DNA from: a virus
DNA: 45,120 nt
Reading direction: 5' to 3' (one strand)
Virus record (IMG/VR): IMGVR_UViG_3300035162_004390
Coordinates: 1-45,120 of that record
Below, in pieces: positions 24,427-32,570 of the stretch (within the stretch, counting starts at the first letter, position 1; every line of letters starts with the position of its first letter). Made by a program: the position numbers and the translations under genes. The notes under the pieces are model-generated. The model was not told the DNA's origin, did not search any database, and saw only the letters and a list, made by a program, of their open reading frames with translations.

Positions 24427-26633
24427 TGTATCAGGGCAACGAACGCGACTACCGCTCCAACCTATCCGCCACGGTGGTCCCCACGGCATCCGATGATGAG
24501 ACGATCGGCTACCGGGTCGGCAGTCATTGGGTAGACACGGTGGTCGGCGCCATTTATGTGTGTCTCGATCAATCCACAGCCGCGGCTGTATGGTCGCGCG
24601 TAGATAACACAGGGGGCACCATATCGGTCCAGCTCCTACGGACGGGTGTACCCTCCGTGCCCTACGCCACCATATCTCTGGCGCTGGCAGCGGCTACCAG
24701 TGGCGACGTGGTGCTAGTCGGTAAGGGCACATATGCCGAAAATATCGCCATCCCGGCCGGGGTGGTGGTGCTAGGCGCGCTCGGGGATGACTCGACCGTC
24801 ACTATCCAGGGTGTGGCCGGAGGCCCAGCCGTCACGATGGATAGCGGATCAATACTGCGGTATATCCGGTGTATCGGGCATACGGACGCACACCCGGTGG
24901 TCTACACCACCGCCGCATCCGGCTCGGCTGGCCCAGTGATCGACGGGTGCTGCATATCCGGCGGCGGCGGCAGCAACACGCACGGGTTCCATCACGCGGG
25001 GGATGCGTTCTGTAAAATAAAGGGGTCCACCATCGACGGCACTGGCGTCCTCACCGGCTCCGCTCTGCGCATCACAGCGGCCGGCTCTGTGTTACTCGAT
25101 GACGTTATTTTTGCCGGCACAGCTCAGGATGCGATCTATGTGTCGGATGGCACCGTGCTAGTCCAGCAGATGCGGACCCTAGACACGAGCGTGTATGTCT
25201 ACGGTATCCACATCGCGGGCGGCGCTGCTGTGGTGGCCGACGTCCACAACGCACATATTGGGGTCGGGGTCGCTAACGCACTGTACTTCGGCGCGGCCTC
25301 GGATGGCTCGAACGTCCAGATCCACGGCGGCGAGCTGATAGGCGCGACCGCAGACGTGTCGAATCACGCATCTGCCGCGGGTACCGGCACGACGCTGGTA
25401 CTGACCGGTGTGGCCGTCCGCAACGAAAAGACCACGCTGATACCAGCGTGGCGGAGCACCGCATCGATCGCAGGGTTCATCGCAGATGAGGGCATCAACG
25501 ACGATCCCGCGCATAGGTTTTTGGGCAGCTTGGCGTTTGGCTCCCCAGGCCTCGCAGGCGTGACGTCATTCGGAGAGGGCGATCCAAGCACTCACGGCAT
25601 GTACGTTTTTGCACACGACGGCTCCGCCGCATGGGTAGACAATACCGCAGCTCTAGCGGCCAGTGGGGCCGCCACGGCCACCCTGTTCAACACGTTGAAT
25701 GCGGGAGGTATCGCGTATTTCGGCAGCCAATACCGCGCATTCCCCGACCTAGACGTGGTGGTCGGTACGGCGATCGACCTCGGCAGTGGCACCCTAGTGT
25801 GGGAATACTGGGATGGTACATGGGTCTCGATAGCCGTCATGGCTACCGATGGCGACCACCCGGCGGGCGGCGCGTACCACGAACACCAGTCATGGGCGCA
25901 GGTAGTCTTCGGGCGAGTGCAGAGCGACCACATATACCTAGAGCCACCATCCGGCTGGGCCGCGTCAACGATCAACAGCCAAAGTGCGTATTGGCTCAGG
26001 TGCCGCATCGCCACCGGTCCTATCACGACGGCGCCCGTCCTATCGCGGGTCAAGCTGGGCACCCACCGACGTGGGCTCGAAGGGGATGGGTACGCCGAAG
26101 ATCACGGCATGGCGCAAAAGCGTAAGTCGATCTGGCACTATCGCATGGGGGATGATCTCACAGGGGCATCACCGTCCAACGGTGCCGTGACTGAGGCAGC
26201 TAGTATATCCGGCGACGCCTTCGCCAGCGTGTTCTCGAACAGCGCGATAGATGGGCGTATAACGCGGATAAAGTTGCCAGTCGGCATCAATACAGCGCGT
26301 GCGTTGGAATTCTCGACGCTGTGGCACGCTAACCTGAACGGGGGGCCATCGGCCGTCGAGCTAGAGGCCCGATATTCGGTCTTCCGTGTAGGCTCCACCC
26401 TGGACGGATCGATCGCCAGCGTGGCGGCAGCGCCTGTGGTCACGACCGTCGGGGCCGCGGACGACAAAGTCGTGAAGGAAACCTCATTCTCGATCCCCAT
26501 CGCGGATATGGTGCCGGGGGACGTGTTGGTCATTGCGTTTTTCCGGGACGCCACCGCTGGCAACGGCGACGACACCCTAGCCGGCGGCGTCACTATACTA
26601 GTGCAAGATCTAACAGGTTATTATTGGGCCTAG
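24426..26633 (+). CDS. Tail spike with parallel beta-helix (pectate-lyase-like)
   Basis: I place the start at ATG 24426 in a TAATG overlap; the frame is open 15 bases upstream but inside the preceding gene. The 735-residue product contains, from about residue 75 to 330, repeated short strands typical of a right-handed beta-helix (ISLALAAATSGDVVLVGKGT, YAENIAIPAGVVVLGAL, GPVIDGCCISGGGG, IKGSTIDGTGVLTG, VLLDDVIFAG). After this comes a distinct C-terminal half with LVWEYWDGTWVSI and SAYWLRCRIA segments. Spikes of this type bind and often cleave surface polysaccharide. No catalytic residues can be assigned by eye. Confidence 0.7.
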   Translation: MYQGNERDYRSNLSATVVPTASDDETIGYRVGSHWVDTVVGAIYVCLDQSTAAAVWSRVDNTGGTISVQLLRTGVPSVPYATISLALAAATSGDVVLVGKGTYAENIAIPAGVVVLGALGDDSTVTIQGVAGGPAVTMDSGSILRYIRCIGHTDAHPVVYTTAASGSAGPVIDGCCISGGGGSNTHGFHHAGDAFCKIKGSTIDGTGVLTGSALRITAAGSVLLDDVIFAGTAQDAIYVSDGTVLVQQMRTLDTSVYVYGIHIAGGAAVVADVHNAHIGVGVANALYFGAASDGSNVQIHGGELIGATADVSNHASAAGTGTTLVLTGVAVRNEKTTLIPAWRSTASIAGFIADEGINDDPAHRFLGSLAFGSPGLAGVTSFGEGDPSTHGMYVFAHDGSAAWVDNTAALAASGAATATLFNTLNAGGIAYFGSQYRAFPDLDVVVGTAIDLGSGTLVWEYWDGTWVSIAVMATDGDHPAGGAYHEHQSWAQVVFGRVQSDHIYLEPPSGWAASTINSQSAYWLRCRIATGPITTAPVLSRVKLGTHRRGLEGDGYAEDHGMAQKRKSIWHYRMGDDLTGASPSNGAVTEAASISGDAFASVFSNSAIDGRITRIKLPVGINTARALEFSTLWHANLNGGPSAVELEARYSVFRVGSTLDGSIASVAAAPVVTTVGAADDKVVKETSFSIPIADMVPGDVLVIAFFRDATAGNGDDTLAGGVTILVQDLTGYYWA

Positions 26634-26642
26634 GGGGATTCG

Positions 26643-27188
26643 ATGAGCACGTGGGGAGCTGGAGATCCAACAAGCGCGTCGCCTGACGGGTATCACCCGT
26701 GGGGTGCTGGCGCCCCTACGCCGCCAACATTCTGGGCTCCACAGGGCGCGGATATTGGAGCTGGCGACCCCACGCTGTCGATCCTATCCGCGATGATCCT
26801 ACCAGCCCAGCCCGGCGACCACCTATACCCCGACGACGGCGGCGAGCTGCTACGCATCGCGGCGGCGTGGCCAGCTCCCGGCCCGTTCCGGGTGGCGATC
26901 GTAGAGGTGCACACCGGGCAGACATTCGACTGCTACGGTGGCCCCGGTAACGGCCTGGATTGTCAGATCACGCCCGATGGCGACCTCCTATGCGGACTGC
27001 CGGCGGCCCCTCCCGGATGGTATGACTTGGCCATCACGTGGGGCAGCGGCAGTCACACGGTAAGTTCGGCCTTGCGCGTGATCTGGCGCGGCCGTAGCCT
27101 AGACCAATGGGCGCTCGCAGCCCGCTTTCGTAGCGCAGACCACCCCGGCCCGCGCTCAACACGCACCGCCGCGCTACTGGGGGTCTAG
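26643..27188 (+). CDS. Tail-associated protein with repeated GAGDPT motif
   Basis: This 181-residue protein opens with WGAGDPTSASPDGYHPWGAG, followed by a further GAGDPT, a proline/glycine-rich N-terminus of about 45 residues. The rest is beta rich (FRVAIVEVHTGQTFDCYGG, WYDLAITWGSGSHTV). It lies between the spike and an Ig-like protein in the distal tail block, ends against the next gene, and is probably structural. No family is recognised. Confidence 0.5.
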   Translation: MSTWGAGDPTSASPDGYHPWGAGAPTPPTFWAPQGADIGAGDPTLSILSAMILPAQPGDHLYPDDGGELLRIAAAWPAPGPFRVAIVEVHTGQTFDCYGGPGNGLDCQITPDGDLLCGLPAAPPGWYDLAITWGSGSHTVSSALRVIWRGRSLDQWALAARFRSADHPGPRSTRTAALLGV

Positions 27189-27806
27189 ATGCCTAGCCTA
27201 TCAGGGGTTGCCGTGGCCTCGCGCGTTGCCGCCGTCGCAACCTTCGACGCAGACGTTGACCCCGCCACCGTAGAGGGCGCGGGGAGCTGGGCGCTAGCTG
27301 CGACCGGCGCTGGCGCTCCGGCGTCCGTTGTGCGTGCCAAGCTGCAAACCGGCAGCCTCCGGGTTGTGGACCTGTCGATTAGCCCGCCTATGAGCAAAAG
27401 CCAAGGATATTCCATATCTGCACCGCTCGCCACGGATGCTGCCGGCGTGGATATGGCGCCGGATGCCGCCGCCATCACCGCGACCGCAGAGCTGATACAG
27501 CCCGCGTTGCATCTGGCGCTATGGGAAGCACTCAGCCGCGCGATCGGGCTAGAGCTGCAACAACTCTCAGGCAAACCCACGACGCGCCTTGTCGCCGGGC
27601 TACAGCCGGGCGACACAACAGCGGCAGTCGAGACCACGCTGGGGTTCCCGGCATCCGGCCGATTCTGGGCTGGGGGCGTTCGCTGGACCTACACCGGGGT
27701 GACACCGACCACGTTCACCGGCGTCACCCCGTATCACATAAACGGGCAGACCGTGCCCACATACAGCGAGGTGCTCTGCGATGTTGCAGCCTATCTCCCA
27801 GACTGA
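27189..27806 (+). CDS. Tail protein with N-terminal Ig-like (Big_5-type) domain
   Basis: This 205-residue protein starts immediately after the preceding stop. Residues 1-100 fit a bacterial Ig-like fold (AAVATFDADVDPATVEGAG, LRVVDLSISPPMSKSQGYSI). The C-terminal part (LQPGDTTAAVETTLGFPASG, WTYTGVTPTTFTGVTP) is a pattern seen in several phage tail proteins. It overlaps the next gene by 26 bases. Likely a fibre-attachment or wedge component; the specific role is unknown. Confidence 0.55.
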   Translation: MPSLSGVAVASRVAAVATFDADVDPATVEGAGSWALAATGAGAPASVVRAKLQTGSLRVVDLSISPPMSKSQGYSISAPLATDAAGVDMAPDAAAITATAELIQPALHLALWEALSRAIGLELQQLSGKPTTRLVAGLQPGDTTAAVETTLGFPASGRFWAGGVRWTYTGVTPTTFTGVTPYHINGQTVPTYSEVLCDVAAYLPD

Positions 27807-28539
27807 AGAGGCCTTCAGGGACACCCTGATCACAAAGGCCGAAGGTGCCGCATTCGATCGGCTGGCTCGCATGTGGGGGTTCCCCCGGCTGGGGTCAATC
27901 TCCATATCCGCATGGCGCAAGGGCCTCCGCGCGACCGCGCTCGGCCCACGTGGGACACCCGGCGCGATACACGAGGCGATCGACGGCATCCTATCCGGCG
28001 GTGTCGTGTCCGTCACAGTAGATCAGGCCATCGCCAACCCCAGCCGGATCACCGCATCCGCTGGTGGCCCATTCACCGCCGACCACGTTGGGCGGCTGGT
28101 ACGTGTCGCAGGCCGGCTCTACTACTCGACGTCGTTTGCGGCGACGTACCTAGAGCTGGCCACTGTCGGCACGGCGCTATGGGATGCGGCGGCCTGGACG
28201 GTAGACGTCTCCGGCCTCACCGCTGAGGTGCTGCCCTACATTTATCACGACGGCGCGAGGCCCGGCGAGCTGCACTTGTTCTCGGGCTCGCTGGCGTATG
28301 CCACGCCTCCGACCTACTTGCTCGCATCCGGCGAGGTGCACCCCGGCGCTCCGCGGCCTCTCGGTGGGCACATACAGCCCGACGAATTCACCGCCGACGA
28401 CCCGGCCACTGGGCCGTGGCCTCTATACCTAGTCGGAGACGCCCTTGACGAGCTGGCCGCACGTCTGCGCTTGATCACAACGACGGGCGGTTATGTGAGG
28501 GCATGGTCTGCGGACTGGTCCGATTGGAGCACGCCGTGA
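27781..28539 (+). CDS. Distal tail / wedge protein
   Basis: This 252-residue protein starts at ATG 27781 inside the end of the preceding gene. The opening EEAFRDTLITKAEGAAFDRLARMWGFPR, followed by W-containing helix and GTPGAIHEAIDGIL, resembles the N-terminal pattern of phage tail protein I or similar wedge-connector proteins. The rest is beta rich. It ends in a GTGA overlap with the receiver-like gene. Confidence 0.55.
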   Translation: MLQPISQTEEAFRDTLITKAEGAAFDRLARMWGFPRLGSISISAWRKGLRATALGPRGTPGAIHEAIDGILSGGVVSVTVDQAIANPSRITASAGGPFTADHVGRLVRVAGRLYYSTSFAATYLELATVGTALWDAAAWTVDVSGLTAEVLPYIYHDGARPGELHLFSGSLAYATPPTYLLASGEVHPGAPRPLGGHIQPDEFTADDPATGPWPLYLVGDALDELAARLRLITTTGGYVRAWSADWSDWSTP

Positions 28540-29030
28540 AGGTTCTTATTATCGAAAACCATGACGGCGCGGCTGTGGCTATGACCCGGAGCCTGACCCG
28601 GTCTCTGCCCCCCCTCGTCGATGTTGCTGTCTCGTGCGCGCACACGCAGGGGGACGCGCTGCGCTCGCTGGCGATGCACGACTACGATGCGATCATCTAC
28701 GATACGGCGCTGTCGTGCAGCGAGGGCCTGATTGAGTTCGACCAAATTCAGTGCGCCGCTGGCGGCACGGCCGTTTTAGTATTTTCCACCTCGCTGGACT
28801 CGGTATTTGTGGCGTCGCTCTACCAAGCCGGGGCGCTCGTCGTCATGCACACCCCGCACATGGATACAGTACGCGCCATGACGCAGGCGGCATGCTCACG
28901 CACTCTGGCATTCCGGCCTGAGCGGCAGGAGGGATCGCGCCGCAAGTCTGCGCAGTTCACGACTAGTATCGCCTCGATACAGGACTACCTACATTCCAGG
29001 CTGGCTGAGGATACTCTCCATGCCATATGA
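28536..29030 (+). CDS. CheY-like pseudo-receiver domain protein
   Basis: I place the start at GTG 28536: it overlaps the preceding TGA (GTGA) and has GGAG 7 bases upstream; upstream in-frame codons lie inside the previous gene. The 164-residue product shows the full alternating beta/alpha order of a response-regulator receiver: KVLIIENHD, VDVAVSCA, YDAIIYDTA, TAVLVFSTS and ALVVMHTP strands, each followed by a helix. Asp56 matches the phospho-acceptor and Ser84/Thr85 the conserved hydroxyl. The second acidic residue is Asn8, and the invariant Lys before Pro is Thr106, so it is degenerate. A basic 40-residue tail follows. It lies between tail and lysis genes. The fold call is fairly sure; function is unknown. 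Confidence 0.65.
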   Translation: MKVLIIENHDGAAVAMTRSLTRSLPPLVDVAVSCAHTQGDALRSLAMHDYDAIIYDTALSCSEGLIEFDQIQCAAGGTAVLVFSTSLDSVFVASLYQAGALVVMHTPHMDTVRAMTQAACSRTLAFRPERQEGSRRKSAQFTTSIASIQDYLHSRLAEDTLHAI

Positions 29031-29442
29031 TGCAGCTATCCGCAGGATCGAGGCTAGGATGACTAGCGTAGAATCAGGGCTCGCTACGCTTAGTGCTGCG
29101 GCGAGCGACCTTGCGCGCCTTCAGGCCCGTGATCACGAGGCCCTATCTAATTTTCGAGAGGTGGCCTCACCCGCCAAAATTCAGGAGATCACAAACGCGC
29201 TCGCCAGCATCGAACGCAACCCGGCATCAAAAGATGCCCTGGCCCTTGCTATTTCCAGCTCCAAGGAAGCCGATGAATCGGCGGCCAAACAAATCGACGC
29301 CAACACGGCGGGCCTAATGTCGGTGTCCACCGACGTCACCAGTCTGAAATCACAAACGAAGATCATATTCCCCGTGCTCGGAGCCCTCGGTCTTGCGGCC
29401 CTCTCCGCGCTCGGAGCATGGATCTCCGGCCATGCAGGATAA
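29020..29442 (+). CDS. Coiled-coil protein with C-terminal membrane segment (XhlA/holin-type)
   Basis: This 140-residue protein overlaps the receiver-like gene by 11 bases and has GAGGA 8 bases before ATG 29020. Residues 1-110 are heptad-rich (IRRIEARMTSVESGLATLSA); residues about 113-135 form one hydrophobic helix (IIFPVLGALGLAALSALGAW). That layout matches XhlA-type lysis-associated proteins, which sit in the membrane by the C-terminal helix. Position just before the endolysin gene supports a lysis role. A structural tail-to-membrane protein is the alternative. Confidence 0.6.
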   Translation: MPYDAAIRRIEARMTSVESGLATLSAAASDLARLQARDHEALSNFREVASPAKIQEITNALASIERNPASKDALALAISSSKEADESAAKQIDANTAGLMSVSTDVTSLKSQTKIIFPVLGALGLAALSALGAWISGHAG

Positions 29443-29446
29443 AACA

Positions 29447-30154
29447 ATGAAACTCACGCGCGCGGCAAAGCGAGCACTCACCAAAACCCCGATCCATCTT
29501 TTTGATCTCATGGCTGATACCTACGGTCGCGGGGATGAGCCCGGTTCCATCAACATAGCCACCAGTCTCGCGACCCGCGGGCGAATCGTGGCCCGCTTCC
29601 AAGAGGTCCAGGGCCTCAAGGTGGACGGCCACCCCGGCGGTGAGACGTTCCGCAGCTTGTGGGCGTTGCTCAAGCCGACGCGCGAGGAGGCCATCGATCG
29701 AGCTGTAGAGGCGGCGGATGCGTCCGATGGCACCATCTACGATCTAGGGGATGGCGGGTTCGGCTGGCTACAGGCGGAGGTGGACGCGGAGTGTGACTGC
29801 TCCGGGTTGATCGCGCATATCCTGGGGCGCTCGCGTAAGCCAGCTCGTGACTGGGAGCTGGGCGGTGTCTGCTATTGGTTCTCCACCGATAGCATCTACG
29901 CCGACGCAACCAAGTATGGAAAATTGTTCCGGGTTATCGACAAGCCGGTTGACGGCTGCATCGCGGTCTACCCCGACCACGACGGTAAACAAGGGCATAC
30001 CGGGTTCATTATCACCGCTGCGGATATGCAGGGTGTAGATTGCAGTTGGTCGCAGTACCATCGCCACGGTGGTGATGCGATCACTGTGCGCGACCTCAGC
30101 TTTTTCAAGCGGAATTCGGCGGCTATTTTTTGTGTCCCGACGTGGTGGGAGTAG
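29447..30154 (+). CDS. Endolysin: peptidoglycan-binding domain plus NlpC/P60-like catalytic domain
   Basis: I choose ATG 29447 because AGGA lies 7 bases upstream; ATG 29432 is in frame but inside the preceding gene. The 235-residue product has a PG_binding_1-like segment (residues about 46-72, IVARFQEVQGLKVDGHPGGE) and a cysteine-peptidase domain with CDCSGLIAHILG (nucleophile Cys118) and KQGHTGFIIT (His184). This Cys-His pattern is that of NlpC/P60 enzymes, which cut peptidoglycan stem peptides. No signal peptide is seen, so release would depend on a holin. It lies in the lysis cassette. Confidence 0.8.
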   Translation: MKLTRAAKRALTKTPIHLFDLMADTYGRGDEPGSINIATSLATRGRIVARFQEVQGLKVDGHPGGETFRSLWALLKPTREEAIDRAVEAADASDGTIYDLGDGGFGWLQAEVDAECDCSGLIAHILGRSRKPARDWELGGVCYWFSTDSIYADATKYGKLFRVIDKPVDGCIAVYPDHDGKQGHTGFIITAADMQGVDCSWSQYHRHGGDAITVRDLSFFKRNSAAIFCVPTWWE

Positions 30155-30158
30155 GACG

Positions 30159-30494
30159 ATGCAAGACTGGATTATTTATACTGGGTGTGTGCTGCTCGGC
30201 ATCATCGCGGGCGGTGGTAGCTGCCTGGGCGCGGTGTGGTTGTACGGCCAGCTCGATGACCTGAAGCACTGGGGTAAGGCCCGCGACGCAATCGCGAAGG
30301 CCGCCCTCTACGTGGGCGCAGTTGCGCTGGCATGCGTGGTCGGTTGGATCTACGGCGGCGAGACTCCGATCATGGGGCATTCCGTTGGTGCTCTGTGGGG
30401 CGGGGCCGGTGGCATCCTCGGATGCGCTGGCCTATTCGGCAAGGTCCAGGCCGCCGCCGCCGCGCTAGTGAGTCGCAAAGGGGCGGCACTATGA
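30159..30494 (+). CDS. Holin candidate, three membrane helices
   Basis: The start is ATG 30159 with GGGAG 7 bases upstream; the open frame extends into the endolysin gene. The 111-residue product has three hydrophobic segments at about 5-29 (TGCVLLGIIAGGGSCLGAVW), 47-66 (AALYVGAVALACVVGWIYGG) and 73-94 (SVGALWGGAGGILGCAGLFG), and a basic C-terminus. Size, helix number and place right after the endolysin fit a class I holin. It ends in an ATGA overlap with the next gene. Confidence 0.65.
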   Translation: MQDWIIYTGCVLLGIIAGGGSCLGAVWLYGQLDDLKHWGKARDAIAKAALYVGAVALACVVGWIYGGETPIMGHSVGALWGGAGGILGCAGLFGKVQAAAAALVSRKGAAL

Positions 30495-30742
30495 GCGCCA
30501 TGGATGCTGTATTTGCCAGCGTGCTGGCGTTGTTTGCCCTGGTAGGCCTGGGGCTGCATGACCGCCGCAGCGTGCGTCTGCCCGATTCAGAAGACGATCG
30601 GCAACGGGCACAGGCCGAAGCAGATCACGCCGCAGCGTCTGCGGAGCTGGACGCCAGGGCGGCAGATCTGGCCACCAAAGCTGCGGAGGTGGCCGCGGCA
30701 GAAACAGGGGCGGAGGCATTCAATGCGGCGTTTGACGACTAG
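30491..30742 (+). CDS. Inner-membrane spanin-like protein
   Basis: The true start is ATG 30491 in an ATGA overlap; the longer open frame upstream is not used. The 83-residue product has one N-terminal membrane helix (MDAVFASVLALFALVGLGLH) followed by an alanine/glutamate-rich helix with heptads (AQAEADHAAASAELDARAAD), the layout of Rz-type i-spanins that bridge to the outer membrane. It overlaps the next gene by 20 bases in another frame, as spanin pairs often do. Together these suggest a Gram-negative host. Confidence 0.6.
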   Translation: MSAMDAVFASVLALFALVGLGLHDRRSVRLPDSEDDRQRAQAEADHAAASAELDARAADLATKAAEVAAAETGAEAFNAAFDD

Positions 30743-31097
30743 TATTATTCTGGCGATGTTGCTAGCAGCGCATCCGGCAGCGGCTGCTGACTGCGGGCGA
30801 GCTGTGCAAGTGAAGGCCGGTGCGGTTGTGCCGTGCTCCGGCACGCTGATCAGCGATGCACGCGCCCGGCAAGCTGCGGCCGTGAAGGTGGCGCTCGGCC
30901 GGTCGGAGCTGGCGCTTGCCCAGTCTGCCCTAGACCTCGGGCTGGCACGCCGGCTCGCGGAGCTGGATAGGGCGATGATGGCCGGCATGCGCGCGGAGCT
31001 GGCACAATTCCACAACCCGCCGCTGTGGCGCCAACCCGCGGTGGCCTTCGGCGCCGGGGGGCTGATCGTCGCGCTCATCGTGGTGCTTGTGCGATGA
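30723..31097 (+). CDS. Secreted lysis-associated protein with signal peptide and C-terminal TM (spanin partner candidate)
   Basis: ATG 30723 lies inside the i-spanin-like gene in another frame. The 124-residue product begins with a signal peptide (RRLTTSIILAMLLAAHPAAA, likely cut before Ala22 or Asp23), then a VKAGAVVPCSGTLISDARA motif common in phage lysis-module proteins (the G-x-APC/F-x-G-x-L pattern), a helical region, and a C-terminal membrane helix (about 105-123). There is no clear lipobox, so it is not a classical o-spanin. Cys24 and Cys38 could pair. Function in lysis is inferred from context. Confidence 0.55.
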   Translation: MRRLTTSIILAMLLAAHPAAAADCGRAVQVKAGAVVPCSGTLISDARARQAAAVKVALGRSELALAQSALDLGLARRLAELDRAMMAGMRAELAQFHNPPLWRQPAVAFGAGGLIVALIVVLVR

Positions 31098-31414
31098 ATT
31101 GCCCGAAATGCGGCTGCACCCGCACGCGCGTGCTCAACACTGCCACGCCGGGCCGGGACACTCGCGCAACGCATGGGCTAATCGCCAAGGCGGTATCTGT
31201 GATCGGATGGTGGGACCCCGTCGATCTACGGGCTCGGAGGCGGTGCTGCCTCCGCAAGAGCTGCGGCCGGCGATTCGATACCGTAGAGGTAGAAGTCGGA
31301 TCGCTCGGCGACGCGATCGGCGACGCCAAGCGCCAGCCCCTGGCCGATGGGCCGAAGGGGCTGACGTTCAGCGGGATGGTTACAGCCCCAGGTAGCCCCG
31401 CGCGCGAGCTTTGA
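31094..31414 (+). CDS. Zinc-ribbon protein resembling Ogr/Delta (late-gene activator type)
   Basis: The start is ATG 31094 in an ATGA overlap. The 106-residue product has CPKC at residues 3-6 and CLRKSCGRRFDTVE at 52-65, a CX2C...CX4C ribbon followed by F-x-T-x-E. P2 Ogr and Delta activators share CX2C, CX4C and the F-T-E tail; NrdR ribbons are similar but use CX2C in the second pair. The C-terminal 40 residues are not conserved-looking. It closes the late operon and overlaps the convergent HU-like gene by 35 bp. An activator role is plausible but unproven. Confidence 0.55.
   Translation: MNCPKCGCTRTRVLNTATPGRDTRATHGLIAKAVSVIGWWDPVDLRARRRCCLRKSCGRRFDTVEVEVGSLGDAIGDAKRQPLADGPKGLTFSGMVTAPGSPAREL
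31334..31363. terminator. Inverted repeat near the convergent operon end
   Basis: Arms CAGCCCCT and AGGGGCTG are exact reverse complements, with an inner GGCC/GGCC pair. The repeat lies inside the last part of the zinc-ribbon gene and just past the stop of the HU-like gene read leftward. There is no T-run on either side, so it is a weak terminator candidate serving both converging operons. Confidence 0.35.
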
Positions 31415-31601
31415 GGCTCGGCACGGCCTTGAATCGCACGGATGCCGCGACCTCTTTCATGCCGGAGCTGGGGTTGTGGAACGTGCGCTCGGCGAGCTTG
31501 AAGCGGCCGAATCCGTAGATCGACACCTCCCCGCTGTCCGCGAGTTCACGCTCCACGATGGTCATTGCCGCTTTTAGCACAGCTTTATCATTCGTAGTCA
31601 T
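31380..31601 (-). CDS. HU/IHF-like DNA-binding protein
   Basis: I choose ATG 31601, directly after the methyltransferase stop (TGATATG); an in-frame ATG at 31622 would overlap that gene. The 73-residue product carries the HU signature: VSIYGFGRFKLAERTFHNPSSG, i.e. the GFGxF turn, the R-x-x-x-NP arm tip, then a strand ending VRFKAVPSLK. HU proteins bend and compact DNA as dimers. It is shorter than the usual 90 residues because the N-terminal helices are trimmed. It is the last gene of the leftward operon. Confidence 0.7.
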   Translation of the reverse strand: MTTNDKAVLKAAMTIVERELADSGEVSIYGFGRFKLAERTFHNPSSGMKEVAASVRFKAVPSLKARARGYLGL

Positions 31602-31602
31602 A

Positions 31603-32220
31603 TCAGACACCCCGCGCCGCAAGGGCGCTCAAGTCGGCGGCAATATCACCGCCAGACGTTTCGTTGCCTAGCACCGTCCAGCCCTCGTGAGGCTCCCGGC
31701 TAAACAGCTCGATTCTTGGCCCGTGGCTCACCCGCTCGGCCCATTCGCGGAGCTGGGGCGGCTTGGCGCTATGCTTGCGATCTGGATGCCCCCACACGTC
31801 TAGCAGCGTGGTCCCCTGGCCTCGCTTGCCTTCCGCGGTGGTGCGGTAGGGCAGCACCTTTTTTGTGCGTGCGAACAACACGTGCTCGCTTTGCCCGCGG
31901 AAATACTGGCCTATGCCCATGCGCGGCTTCGGCCACGTGATCATGGTGACGAATTGAAAGCCCCAGGCCTCTAGGACCCGGAAGCCATCCTGCAAAAAGT
32001 TATTTGTTACCCATAGATACAGGTGGCACCCGTCGTCGTGCGCGAGCTGGGCCACCGGCAACGCGGCAATGTCGCGAGTGTGCATCAACGGATAGTGTCG
32101 ATCAGCTCCGCGCTTCACCTTGCCGCTGCCACGTTCGAGCCACGGGGGGTCTGCAAGAATCGTTCGGTATTTCACCGGCGGGGTGGCCTTTGCTTCGAGC
32201 ATGGCTAACAGACGGCTCAT
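31603..32220 (-). CDS. MT-A70-like adenine N6-methyltransferase
   Basis: The true start is ATG 32220, coupled by ATGA overlap to the upstream gene and preceded by a GGGGGAG ribosome site; the much longer open frame upstream is a shadow. The 205-residue product has ILADPPW (residues 21-27, catalytic DPPW), followed by YLWVTNNFLQDGFRVLEAWG, FVTMITWPKPRMGIG and GQSEHVLFARTKK, the order expected of MT-A70/ParB-associated phage methyltransferases. It would methylate adenine in phage or host DNA, often to evade restriction. No restriction partner is seen. The N-terminus SRLLAMLEA resembles that of the helicase. Confidence 0.85.
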   Translation of the reverse strand: MSRLLAMLEAKATPPVKYRTILADPPWLERGSGKVKRGADRHYPLMHTRDIAALPVAQLAHDDGCHLYLWVTNNFLQDGFRVLEAWGFQFVTMITWPKPRMGIGQYFRGQSEHVLFARTKKVLPYRTTAEGKRGQGTTLLDVWGHPDRKHSAKPPQLREWAERVSHGPRIELFSREPHEGWTVLGNETSGGDIAADLSALAARGV

Positions 32221-32570
32221 ACTCCCCCCGTGCGAAGCTGGTACTTCGGCAGATTGCGCTCGACGTAGGGCACGCCGCGATGTACCGCGTAACCGCGTGC
32301 GGCTTCCATCCCGCGGGACCATCCCCGATCGACGTAGAAGACAATTAGGTCCGCGGCGGTGTGCCACGCCACCCCGGCGGCAATGCCCATCTTGCGTTGG
32401 GCGGGATCGGTGTCGTCGAGTACCTGCGTGTGAAGTAGATGCGAGGCGATCGGGGCCTCGCCACGGTTCAAGCTGTCGAGTAGACACATGCGCGCATAGA
32501 GCACGTTTGCGGCCAGTTCGTTGCCTTCGATGCTGCCGGCATACGGCGATTCAATGACTACACGTTTCAT
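32217..32570 (-). CDS. DUF7768/DUF4406-like (nucleoside 2-deoxyribosyltransferase-related) protein
   Basis: I start at ATG 32570 (ATGA overlap with the upstream gene); the upstream open frame is a shadow. The 117-residue product has VIESPYAGSIEGNELAANVLYARM, GEAPIASHLLHTQVLDD, RKMGIAAGVAWHTAADLIVFYVDRG and SRGMEAARGYAVHRG, a pattern widespread in phages and related to nucleoside 2-deoxyribosyltransferases. A role in nucleotide metabolism is possible, but the biochemical function of this subgroup is not established. Confidence 0.7.
   Translation of the reverse strand: MKRVVIESPYAGSIEGNELAANVLYARMCLLDSLNRGEAPIASHLLHTQVLDDTDPAQRKMGIAAGVAWHTAADLIVFYVDRGWSRGMEAARGYAVHRGVPYVERNLPKYQLRTGGV

Noticed and set aside
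22354-26633. Possible diversity-generating retroelement target in tail fibre genes
   Set aside because: No reverse transcriptase, template repeat or accessory gene is visible anywhere in the window.
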